DNA from: Micromonospora lupini
GTDB taxonomy: Bacteria > Actinomycetota > Actinomycetes > Mycobacteriales > Micromonosporaceae
Assembly (NCBI RefSeq): GCF_026342015.1
Contig: NZ_JAPENL010000003.1
Span: forward strand, 930,001 to 994,000
Direction: 5' to 3'
DNA: 64,000 nt
Below are positions 35,052 to 43,030 of the stretch, in pieces. The translations under genes were made by a program, and so were the position numbers. The notes under the pieces were generated by a model that made no database searches, was not told the DNA's origin, and worked only from the letters and a program-made list of their open reading frames with translations. Position 1 is the first letter of the stretch, and every line of letters starts with the position of its first letter.

Positions 35052-35261
35052 GTGAAGCGACCGCGCTTGTACGGGCCTGGCGAGTTGGCAGCCCTGTTCA
35101 ACGTGTCGCGGCAGCGGGTACTTCAGATCACCCGCCGTCCCGGCTTCCCTGAGCCGATGGCCCGCCTGATCGGGACGACTATCTGGGATGCGGACGAGGT
35201 AGACGAGTGGGCCAAGCACAACCGCCCACCACGCCCAACCGAGGGCGACGAAGACCACTGA
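35052..35261 (+). CDS. excisionase-like helix-turn-helix protein
   Basis: A 69-aa DNA-binding protein. LYGPGELAALFNVSRQRVLQ is a winged HTH of the AlpA/Xis/MerR type, followed by the DADEVDEWAKHN segment common in helix_turn_helix_17 proteins. It could be an excisionase remnant or a regulator of the island. GTG at 35052 is chosen because the HTH begins immediately; a TTG at 35028 is an alternative. Confidence 0.7.
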   Translation: MKRPRLYGPGELAALFNVSRQRVLQITRRPGFPEPMARLIGTTIWDADEVDEWAKHNRPPRPTEGDEDH

Positions 35262-35475
35262 TCCGGCACCTCGAAGCGCACCCGCTCTGCCCGGCAGCCA
35301 AACCCCTGTCTTCGATGGCGAGCCCGAGCGGGGACCAAGCCCGTGTCGTATTCCCTTCGAGCAGTTGACGCCGTCCGGGCAAGCTCTCCATACCGTCAAC
35401 CGGCCCGGGTCGGTCTTCCGGTTCAGCTACGGCGAACGACCCCGCTTCCTAGGCGCACTCGGGCACGGCCTCCTG

Positions 35476-35506
35476 CACCCAAAGGGTCGTGTCATACCCT
35501 TGGGTG
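35476..35506 (+). promoter_or_regulatory. inverted repeat upstream of Shedu-like gene (candidate operator)
   Basis: CACCCAAAGGG (35476-35486) and CCCTTGGGTG (35497-35506) form a dyad with a 10-nt spacer, ending 12 bp before the ATG at 35519. It may be an operator or an mRNA hairpin. The upstream HTH gene is an obvious candidate binder (inference). Confidence 0.5.
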
Positions 35507-35518
35507 ACGCTCTCCGAC

Positions 35519-36679
35519 ATGCCTAAACCTCGCCCGCGTGTCCGATCCGACTTTGCCCTGCGTCTGCTGCTCCAGAAGATCGTCGATTATGGCCTTTCCG
35601 ACCACATCCGCAACCTCGTCGAGGACGCGCAGCGGCACATGGGATACCGCAGTCCCTATCGCGGCGGCAGGACGCTTACCGATCTGCTGCGTCAGGCTCA
35701 CGCCGGAGCCCGCTCCGAAGGCGACCAAGACGCCGCCGAGCGGTTGGAGGACGCCCTCTCGTATGCGACCAACGTGATGCTCGCCCCGGACTTGGAGATC
35801 AAGTATCAGCTGCTCGGCGGTGCCCGTGGCCGACACGCGAACGCACTGACCACCTTCGTGTCGATATCCGCGACATTCGTCGCCGACCAGGTTCGCACGT
35901 TCCTCGACGAACACCCCCAGGCGACCCGCAACGAGCTCGTGGCATATCTCGACGAAATGAAGCGCCTAGTCATCACGGACGTGGCCGGGTCAGCTGGGGT
36001 CTTCGAAGTCAGTCGCAGCACGAACGAGCAGGCAACCTGGATGACGGAGGTACTGCTCGACCGCTTGCACACTGGCGATTCAGGCGTCGGTGTCCCGCCA
36101 ATCGCTGAGGCTTCGGCAGAAGAGATCGCCGACGTGGTGTTGCTGCGAGCACGGCGCCAAGCGCTTCGCGAACTCGATGCCGTCGTCCTCAACCGGCACA
36201 GCAGTGAGCGCGACCTGCAGCGAGCGCTGGAGAAGAATCTCTGGATATTCGGCGGGACGCAGCTGGCGGACAGGCTCGGGCCACGGCGAATCAGTCGCAG
36301 CATCGAGTTGGACATGACGCTGCTCCGGCCGGACGGCACCGTGCACGTGGTCGAGTTGAAGCGGGCCGCCGTTCCGCTGCTCACCCATCAGCGGGGCCGT
36401 TGGGTGCCGACCAACGAGGTACATCGGGCGGTAGCGCAGGCGATGAACTACCTCGTGGTCCTGGACGAGGACCGGGCGCGGCTCGCCGAGCAGGGCATCG
36501 ACGTACGGCGGGCCTCAGCGGCGGTGATCATTGGGCATCCGCAGTTCGAGGAGGAGGCGAGCGAGAACGAGGTGGACGCGGCGCTACGCGTCTACAACAG
36601 CCATCTGTCCCGGGTCGAGGTGGTCACCTATAAACAGGTGGTGAATCGGGCCGATCGGGTCTTGCGGTTGGTGGAATGA
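35519..36679 (+). CDS. Shedu-like (DUF4263) defence nuclease
   Basis: A 386-aa protein. The C-terminal third matches the Shedu SduA/DUF4263 nuclease pattern: helix SERDLQRALEKNLWIFGG, then IELDMTLLRPDG (D265) and VHVVELKRAAVP (E279, K281), a PD-(D/E)XK core, followed by HRAVAQAMNYLVVL. Residues 1-210 are helical with no recognised motif and would be the sensing domain. Shedu proteins are single-gene anti-phage nucleases. ATG at 35519 is preferred over GTG 35489 because the dyad at 35476-35506 lies between. It converges on the operon at 36891-41811. Confidence 0.82.
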   Translation: MPKPRPRVRSDFALRLLLQKIVDYGLSDHIRNLVEDAQRHMGYRSPYRGGRTLTDLLRQAHAGARSEGDQDAAERLEDALSYATNVMLAPDLEIKYQLLGGARGRHANALTTFVSISATFVADQVRTFLDEHPQATRNELVAYLDEMKRLVITDVAGSAGVFEVSRSTNEQATWMTEVLLDRLHTGDSGVGVPPIAEASAEEIADVVLLRARRQALRELDAVVLNRHSSERDLQRALEKNLWIFGGTQLADRLGPRRISRSIELDMTLLRPDGTVHVVELKRAAVPLLTHQRGRWVPTNEVHRAVAQAMNYLVVLDEDRARLAEQGIDVRRASAAVIIGHPQFEEEASENEVDAALRVYNSHLSRVEVVTYKQVVNRADRVLRLVE

Positions 36680-36890
36680 GTGGCAGGTCCGCGTGGATAA
36701 TGACCGACTTTGGCCCGGACGGCAGTAACCAGAGCTCGTCATCGGGGGTTCCTGGTCGCGATCGACCGGGCGCGGCTAGACGGCGTTTTCATCGACATGT
36801 CTGCCCTTCCCCGACGCCCGCAGCGTCGCGGGACTTGTCCATGATGCCTTCGCACTTCTCAGGTCGGTCCCGGTATGATCGGCTGCCAGG

Positions 36891-39044
36891 TCAATGGACC
36901 CCGGACGGGCTGGTCTGGTTGCCTGGAACCTCAAGCATCACGACATGGCGTTCGACCAGGCCGTCCTGCACCTGCACAACGGTGTGCGACACGAGCTCAG
37001 TCAGGTGCATGGAAGGGCTCTTGTCTTTCGGAGCTTTCAAGCGGAGCACCACGAGAAATCCGATCCGCACGTCAGAGGCCTGGTAGCTGACCGTCTGCTT
37101 GATGTACGCGGCCTTGCCAGCCACCGGTACTGCAGTCCCATCCGCCTTCAGCTCCAGATAAAGGTGGAAGCCCGGAAAGGAGATCTGAATATCGGTGCGG
37201 CCTGCGCCGACCTCATGTACTTCCACGTTCGTGGAGCTCGCCAACTGTCCTTGGGATAACCAGTCGTACAGGTCGGTGTGCAAGTCTTGCTCGTTGGCAT
37301 CCGGCTTGAACAGATACGCCTTGGTCGACTGCTGAGTGTTCAGTCGTCGCGCCACGAACTTGATGAGCTGATCAAGAACAACGCTTACGGCAGTCGCGAC
37401 GTCGCCGGTGAAGTCTTCACAGGCGGCGAGCTCAGCGAGCATCCGCTTGCGGATACCGGTGACTGTAACGTCTGGGTCGCGGTCCGAAGCGGCTTGGCGG
37501 TCGGCGATGTCGGCGGCCAGTGCCGCGAGCTCCACCGGATTGCCGCTAGTTAGGACTGCGGCGAGGGAGGCGTGGGGCCCAAACAGCTCGGCCAGCAGGG
37601 GCGGAATGTCCGCCGCCTGCTGCAGCGGTTTTCCCGGCGGCTCCCCGGTGTGGAGCAATCTCGCGCGTGCGTTCTCAAGGACCGCTTCAGATGTCATCAG
37701 CCGTGCCTGCAGCTCCGACGCATCGTTGCCAACCCCCAGAGCTTCGGTGACCCGGCGGCGCAGTCGCTCGGTATGGTCGCTGAGGTGCCGCAACAGTCCG
37801 GCTCGGGCGGCGAAGCCATTGGCAACAGCTGGCCGCAGAATCTGTAGCACCGTTTCTACGCCATGGGCGTTGCGGGTGACGTCGTAAGACCGGGACGCGG
37901 AGTAGATGGTGAGGACGTCGTCGAGCACCACGGCAGCGTCGTACAGGCTGTCGCGGCTGAGTTGATCACGAAGCCAGGCGAGGTCGTTGGCGAGTTTGCT
38001 CCAACCCTCAAGGATGGCAAGCTTGCGATCACCGCTCCAGTGATTGAGCCCGTACGCGCCAATGGCGAACTCGTGCGCTTGCCGTACGGCCTGCTCCGCG
38101 TCTGCGACTGCGGCTTTCCAGGTTGCGGCGTCTTGTGGTGCCGCTGAGCCCTCTAGCGATTGCAGCAGCTCTTGGAGCAGACGCAGCGCGGAGCGCAGCA
38201 TCTTCGCATCGTCGCGGTCGTCGAGCGCCGTGACAAGTTCCAGCGCCTCCAGTGCGGCGGTGAGCCGCTCGAGCATTTGGGTGGCCTGGGTGCTGCGCAA
38301 TGCTCGGGCGATTTCTACATTTGCCTTCGTCCACATGGCGTCGGCCGCGATGTCGCGGTGGTATTCGTCGTTACGGGCGAGGACATCAGCGGCCGGCGGT
38401 GTCGTGTACGTCGGCGGCTTCTCTCCTGTGAGGATGTCGATGACGTCGGCAACCTCGTCGTCAGCAGTCCAGTGGTCGAAGGCCAAACCGACTGTCCTGA
38501 CGACCGCTTGAGCGTAACGACGCGGCTGCGGCTCGGCGACGTCCTCTAGGACCCCCAGGAGCTTGTTCTTCGAGGCGTGCCCCTGCACGGCCAACCGCGC
38601 AAGGGCCTCCAACGCGACGGCATGACGGATGACGGCGGCCAGAGGGGGGTCATCACCGTCGGTGCGTGGGGGGGCAGCGAGGGTGAGGCACGTCGCCGCG
38701 ACCTTGGCGCCGACCATGCCGGCGAGGGCCGTTTCGGTGCAAATGGTGTTGATGTTTTGGGTGAACTGCAACGGGTCGCTGCTTCCCAGCACCGCATCTG
38801 TTAGGGCTAGTGCAGCGGGCCGGATTTGCGCAAGATTCGCGCCCGTTGCAGCAGCGCGGGCAGCATCACGGGCTAGCAGGGAGACTGCTGCGGTCAGGAG
38901 CGGTTCGTCAACGAGGGTCGGTGCGAGCACCTCGACGGCGTCCCAGCCACCAATCCGGTCAACCAGGTCCTCTGGAGGTGGCCCGCCGCTGAGGCTTCGC
39001 AGGAGCTCAGCGCCAGTGAAAGCTGGATCGAGCGGATGCGGCAC
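36891..39044 (-). CDS. 717-aa helical protein with C-terminal PD-(D/E)XK-like nuclease domain
   Basis: Not a family I recognise. Residues 1-540 are alpha-helical, Ala/Leu-rich, without transmembrane segments. The C-terminal 160 residues look like a restriction-endonuclease fold: helix NEQDLHTDLYDWL, then GAGRTDIQISF (D618), HLYLELKADG (E631, K633) and KQTVSYQ. It is the third gene of a leftward operon after the ATPase (82-bp gap), so it is probably the effector nuclease of that system. ATG at 39044. A second nuclease (Shedu-like) faces it across 211 bp. Confidence 0.75.
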   Translation of the reverse strand: MPHPLDPAFTGAELLRSLSGGPPPEDLVDRIGGWDAVEVLAPTLVDEPLLTAAVSLLARDAARAAATGANLAQIRPAALALTDAVLGSSDPLQFTQNINTICTETALAGMVGAKVAATCLTLAAPPRTDGDDPPLAAVIRHAVALEALARLAVQGHASKNKLLGVLEDVAEPQPRRYAQAVVRTVGLAFDHWTADDEVADVIDILTGEKPPTYTTPPAADVLARNDEYHRDIAADAMWTKANVEIARALRSTQATQMLERLTAALEALELVTALDDRDDAKMLRSALRLLQELLQSLEGSAAPQDAATWKAAVADAEQAVRQAHEFAIGAYGLNHWSGDRKLAILEGWSKLANDLAWLRDQLSRDSLYDAAVVLDDVLTIYSASRSYDVTRNAHGVETVLQILRPAVANGFAARAGLLRHLSDHTERLRRRVTEALGVGNDASELQARLMTSEAVLENARARLLHTGEPPGKPLQQAADIPPLLAELFGPHASLAAVLTSGNPVELAALAADIADRQAASDRDPDVTVTGIRKRMLAELAACEDFTGDVATAVSVVLDQLIKFVARRLNTQQSTKAYLFKPDANEQDLHTDLYDWLSQGQLASSTNVEVHEVGAGRTDIQISFPGFHLYLELKADGTAVPVAGKAAYIKQTVSYQASDVRIGFLVVLRLKAPKDKSPSMHLTELVSHTVVQVQDGLVERHVVMLEVPGNQTSPSGVH

Positions 39045-39126
39045 GGCTCCTCCTCTTGATCCAGGTCGGGTCCTGTGGTTGCACAGCTCTGCCTATCAGG
39101 GCGATGCAGGTGTCCGACGTTAAGTG

Positions 39127-41112
39127 TCACCACACGAAGTTGCTACCGGTAGCGACCAAGAGGTTCTGTGGACCGATGACTTCACTCAGTATCCGACCGT
39201 GTCTAGTGGCCACGATGATCTGCAGGTCAGTCTTCTGGGCAACAGTAGCCATGGCCTCGAGCATTGTCCGCAGGTCGGCCTCGGGGATCTCCTCCGCAGC
39301 AGGAGAATCGACGAACAGCAGGCCTGGGTGCCGGCCGACTCCGTCGCTGTGCCCGATCTCGATCAGTGCGATTGCAGCAGCGAGCTTGATCCGCAGCTTC
39401 TCTCCGTTGGTCAGCCCGCTGTAGCCCGTGACGGCACCGCCCTTCTCCACGTCCATGTTGCCGTTGCCCTTGAGGGTCACCGCGGTGATGTTGGTGGACC
39501 CGAACTCGCGGGCGAGGCGGGCGATCGCGAGCGAAACGGCTTCCAGAAGAGGGCCCTGATCCTCCTTGACCCACTTCTTCGTCAGCCTCGAGGCGACCTC
39601 AAGAACAAGATGCCTTTCGTCGTCGACCGGCGACGACGGCTCCGGACGCATCGCCTCCCGCAATGCTCCCAGGGCGCTCTCTGCGCGGGCCAGGTCGATC
39701 TCGGCCTCTAGTCGAGCACGAGCGGCGCCGAGGCGACCGCGGCCTCGCTGCGCCGCGTTCTCCGCATCGAGCCGAGACCGGTCAGCCTCACGGAGCTCAC
39801 CCTCGAGCCGGCTGATATCTACATCGGCTTCCGCGATGGCCGCCTGGAGTGCTTCTAAGGGGTCAACCGGCTCCTCAACCTCGTTGTCCACAACGGCCGC
39901 AGCCGACGCCTCGTCGAGGTCTGCCAAGATCGTGAATTCGTTCTTGCACATCGAGCACTCGTGGGCCGTCACCTCGGCCTCGTACCTCGCCGCCGTCACT
40001 TCCGCCGCGCACCGGGGACATGCTTTCGGCGCCATCCCATTGAACAATCGGCGCGCTACGGCGTCCTCCTCTGCCGCCTGCCGACGCATCTGCTCGGTAC
40101 GTAACTGCTCTTCAGCCCCTGAGAGCGCGGTACGGGCCACCATGAGCCTCATTGACAGTTCATGTGCCTGCTGCGCACGCGCGGAGGCAACCGACGCGAG
40201 CGCGAAGACTGCATCCACGTCAGGCTGCGTCGGGTCGAACACCTCCAATGCCGCCTCTGCCTCCCTCAGGCGGGTTTCGGCCTGCCTCAGAGCTGACGTG
40301 GTCACCGAAGCCGCTGCCCGGCGTTTCTCGATGAGGACTTCGCGCTCGTAATCAGCCGCCTTAAACGCGGTCGCGACCTGCGCGTCGACCGCCGCCCACC
40401 TCGTGCCGACAAACATCTGCAGGATCCGGGTCTTGAGAGTGTTCTCATTGCCCACGATCGGGTCAAGCTTGTCGGCGTGTACGGCCAATGCAGCAGCGTA
40501 CGACGGCCACGCATGCTCCGTCTCGGTCCCCTTGGAGAACACTGAGATTGCATCGAGGCGTAACCGGTCGAGCATCACCGATCCCATCAACGATTCAAAC
40601 TCAGCGTGGCCGAAGAAGGATCCCAGGCTGGCATGGCCCGATCGGGTCTTCTGCGTGACGGTCCCCGACGGCATCCCACCGCGTACGTCAAAATCGACGA
40701 ACAGGGGCACCTCGTCTACATGGAACTCCGCGGAAACATGCTCAACCCACGTCTCAACGTCAGCCTGTAAGTAGCTGCGCCCTGTCAACGCCCATATAGC
40801 GAAGTGCAGGACTGACGACTTTCCTCGCAGGTTCGCCTCACTACCTACACCGTTGACGCCGTCTCCGGGCTGCCAGTCCAGCTTGATGGGTGCCGTCTTC
40901 ATCTCCGCAGGCGGCGTTTCCTCCGTCGGTCTTTCCGAGTACAGCTTCTCCCCCGTGACCCATACCCGGCGGACACGAAGCCGAGCGGGGACACCACGGG
41001 ACGCAGTCGAGGAGACACCGGCGTCGAGCAGGATCCTCTCGATGCGGGACTGGTCGATCGCCTTTCCTCGGCGCTCAAGGTCCCGAGCGACCGCGTCCCC
41101 GAGCTTAGTCAT
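39127..41112 (-). CDS. Rad50/SMC-like ATPase with zinc-hook motif
   Basis: A 661-aa ABC-type ATPase. The N-terminal P-loop region GVNGVGSEANLRGKSSVLH has G97-K98-S99 but no canonical first glycine. Two coiled-coil arms (about 255-360 and 400-520) flank CPRC (365-368) and CSMC (386-389), like a Rad50 zinc hook. The ABC signature is GLTNGEKLR (566-574), Walker B LLFVDSPAAEE (598-608) and H-loop RHGRI (H638). It should act on DNA ends or structures. It starts 3 bp after the upstream gene, so the two are co-translated. ATG at 41112. Confidence 0.82.
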   Translation of the reverse strand: MTKLGDAVARDLERRGKAIDQSRIERILLDAGVSSTASRGVPARLRVRRVWVTGEKLYSERPTEETPPAEMKTAPIKLDWQPGDGVNGVGSEANLRGKSSVLHFAIWALTGRSYLQADVETWVEHVSAEFHVDEVPLFVDFDVRGGMPSGTVTQKTRSGHASLGSFFGHAEFESLMGSVMLDRLRLDAISVFSKGTETEHAWPSYAAALAVHADKLDPIVGNENTLKTRILQMFVGTRWAAVDAQVATAFKAADYEREVLIEKRRAAASVTTSALRQAETRLREAEAALEVFDPTQPDVDAVFALASVASARAQQAHELSMRLMVARTALSGAEEQLRTEQMRRQAAEEDAVARRLFNGMAPKACPRCAAEVTAARYEAEVTAHECSMCKNEFTILADLDEASAAAVVDNEVEEPVDPLEALQAAIAEADVDISRLEGELREADRSRLDAENAAQRGRGRLGAARARLEAEIDLARAESALGALREAMRPEPSSPVDDERHLVLEVASRLTKKWVKEDQGPLLEAVSLAIARLAREFGSTNITAVTLKGNGNMDVEKGGAVTGYSGLTNGEKLRIKLAAAIALIEIGHSDGVGRHPGLLFVDSPAAEEIPEADLRTMLEAMATVAQKTDLQIIVATRHGRILSEVIGPQNLLVATGSNFVW

Positions 41113-41115
41113 TGC

Positions 41116-41811
41116 CTATCCTCCTGCTACGGGGGCCAACGATCCGCTGACCGTGGTTCTGAACGCTTCCAGCCGTCCGCGTACGGCAGAGTGGATCGGC
41201 GCGATATTTACACCGAGCTTCGTGCGCGCATACTCCGCCTGCTGGTATTGCCGCTTCTTCAGCGTGCTCCCGTTGTCACTGCCCGCCACGAGGGCGACCA
41301 GCTTCGCCTGCTCGGTGTACCAGGAAAGCACCCGTTCCTTCGCCAGGTCGGCGGCCGCCACCCGCCCCGCGTGGGTGAGGAAGAACTGGCTGCGCGCTGT
41401 CTTTTGCACCCCACCCATCCGCCTGACCAACGCTAGCCCGTATGCGCTGAGCACGGAGAACGCGTCATCGATCGCCTCATAGGCGCCGTGGTGCCATCGC
41501 GGCATGGGATACCAGTGCAAGTCTGGCTCCGGATTGTTGAGCAGGTGCTCGACCACGCTCAGGTAGTGTGCCGGTAGATCGTGGTCCTCTACCTTTGTAA
41601 GCAGCTCACCAGCGAGGTAGTCCGGGTTCCGTAACCAGAAGTCAAGGGCTTGTAGCCGCAACTCTGCCCGGATGACCGCGATGCCTTCTGGCGGGTCGCC
41701 GGTCTTTACCGGCTCGCTACATTCGCTCAGGATTGCTAGAAGCCGGATGGCGTGCTGCATCATGGTTGCCTCAGGGCGAACCCCGAGGCCGCCCACTCCC
41801 GGCTGTGTCAT
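41116..41811 (-). CDS. accessory 'middle component'-like protein of ATPase/nuclease system
   Basis: A 231-aa soluble protein, first gene of the operon. LQALDFWLRNPDYLAGELL near residue 50 and a winged-helix-like C-terminal half (SVLSAYGLALVRRMGG, FFLTHAGRVAAADLA) recall the middle components of ABC-three-component conflict systems; this match is from memory, not a search. ATG at 41811 has GGAGGT just upstream. Its stop lies 3 bp before the ATPase start, indicating tight coupling. Confidence 0.65.
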   Translation of the reverse strand: MTQPGVGGLGVRPEATMMQHAIRLLAILSECSEPVKTGDPPEGIAVIRAELRLQALDFWLRNPDYLAGELLTKVEDHDLPAHYLSVVEHLLNNPEPDLHWYPMPRWHHGAYEAIDDAFSVLSAYGLALVRRMGGVQKTARSQFFLTHAGRVAAADLAKERVLSWYTEQAKLVALVAGSDNGSTLKKRQYQQAEYARTKLGVNIAPIHSAVRGRLEAFRTTVSGSLAPVAGG

Positions 41812-42578
41812 ACATACCTCCGAACACACGCCTTGTGTCACCCGCCAGCCCTTGCTCTTGCGCAGCAACCGAAGCCCACGAAACTAGCCGTGTACGGGGA
41901 ACGACAGCGGTTACGACTTCAGATTGAGGAACTGCCGGTCGGCATCATCAGCGACGACGCCGTCTAACTTGTCATGGAGACTGGTGACAGCCGAGTGGCT
42001 ACCGACCTTCTGAGGATTCACACCTGGCTGGGGAACGTCTTATACGACAAGCCCGGGTGCCCGTACTCGATGCCCATCAATCCCGCAGTACAAGCATCCT
42101 CGGCATGCATGTCCACACTATACGGTGACCCTGCGTTTCTGTGTTCCCACCGTTCGTGGTCACCTTCGGGCTATCTAGCCGATTACGTGATGCAGGAGTG
42201 ATGCTCATCAGCTCTCACGATGCGCTCCGACCGGGGGGAAGGTGCGGCGCCCGCTGGCGAGCCACGCAGACAAGCGCCCTCCGCGAGCAGGCCTCTCGTA
42301 CGCGTCAGCTATGGCGAGGCAAGAGCACGCACGAGGCAGTGAGGTCCGCCCCTCGTCCTTGGCAGGCGGGTTTGTGTGCACCGTGCCGGCACCTGACGTC
42401 TGTCCTGTCGATCATCGGACAGAGCCGGCGGAATGCGTTGGCTAGGGTTTCGCCGTGCGCCGTGGTCAAGATGGTTGAGCAGCTCGGCGTCGCAGAACGG
42501 GAACCAACATAGTTGAATCGGTTGTGGGCACAGCTGCCCAGGCTGTAGGACCTGGACAGACTGCAGCTACTTGCGCTT
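41812..42578. other. 767-bp island end without recognised gene
   Basis: Upstream of the ATPase operon and left of the folD fragment. Must hold the operon promoter near 41812-41900. Short readings exist (41974-42201 +, 75 codons), but none has a clear ribosome site or family character. The frame ending at 41967 (AVYGERQRLRLQIEEL) looks coding-like and may be a gene remnant. Lower G+C than the flanks. No integrase or att-like tRNA sequence seen. Confidence 0.5.
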
Positions 42579-42968
42579 GCCGGCCGTGAGGTAGTCATCC
42601 TCGGTCGCGGCGCCACCCTGGGCCGGCCCCTGGCGATGCTGCTCGCCCAGAAGCGCCCGACGGCCAACGCCGCCGTCACAGTCGTGCACACCGGGGTTCC
42701 CGACTGGGCCCGCTACACCCGCCGCGCCGACATCCTCGTCGCCGCCGCCGGCGTACCCGGGATCGTCCAGCCCGAGCACGTCAAGCCGGGCGCCGTCGTC
42801 ATCGCCGCCGGCGTCCGCTACGCCGGGCGGCGCCTCCTGCCCGACGTGGACGAGGCGTGCGCCGAGGTCGCCGGCGCCATCACTCCCCGGGTCGGCGGGG
42901 TCGGCCCGACCACCGTGGCGATGCTGTTCCGCAACGCCGTACGCGCCGCCGAACGCGCGACCCGGTAG
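42579..42968 (+). pseudogene. folD: folD 3' fragment (right copy of 390-bp repeat)
   Basis: Encodes only the last 129 residues of FolD, from AGREVVILGRG to the stop, without the catalytic N-terminal half, promoter or riboswitch. An in-frame TAG at 42546-42548 closes the frame upstream. It ends beside the convergent terminator shared with nrdJ, so this is probably the original chromosomal 3' end, orphaned by the island. Compared with the intact copy it has five differences, four synonymous. Confidence 0.92.
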
Positions 42969-42980
42969 ACGGCGGAAACG

Positions 42981-43019
42981 GCGCTGCCCCGGCCTCCTGG
43001 CGGGAGGCCGGGGCAGCGC
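42981..43019. terminator. bidirectional terminator, ancestral folD/nrdJ junction
   Basis: Perfect 17-bp arms 42981-42997 and 43003-43019 (GCGCTGCCCCGGCCTCC and complement), 5-nt loop, 12 bp after the folD fragment and 11 bp before the nrdJ stop. Confidence 0.8.
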
Positions 43020-43030
43020 TGACGCGTACG

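Larger units (their letters stand above)
34401..42578. mobile_element. 8.2-kb genomic island inserted in folD, defence cargo
   Basis: Bounded by 390-bp direct repeats of the folD 3' end. Visible contents: two small coupled proteins, an excisionase-like HTH protein, a Shedu-like nuclease and a three-gene ATPase/nuclease operon, with long non-coding ends. Codon use is visibly less G+C-biased than in the flanks. No integrase, transposase, replication or transfer gene was recognised, so it is either non-autonomous, decayed, or was inserted by single crossover of a circle carrying part of folD. Confidence 0.8.

Noticed and set aside
41974..42201. 75-codon frame at the right end of the island
   Set aside because: No ribosome site, no recognisable motif, and unbalanced composition; not supported as a gene.
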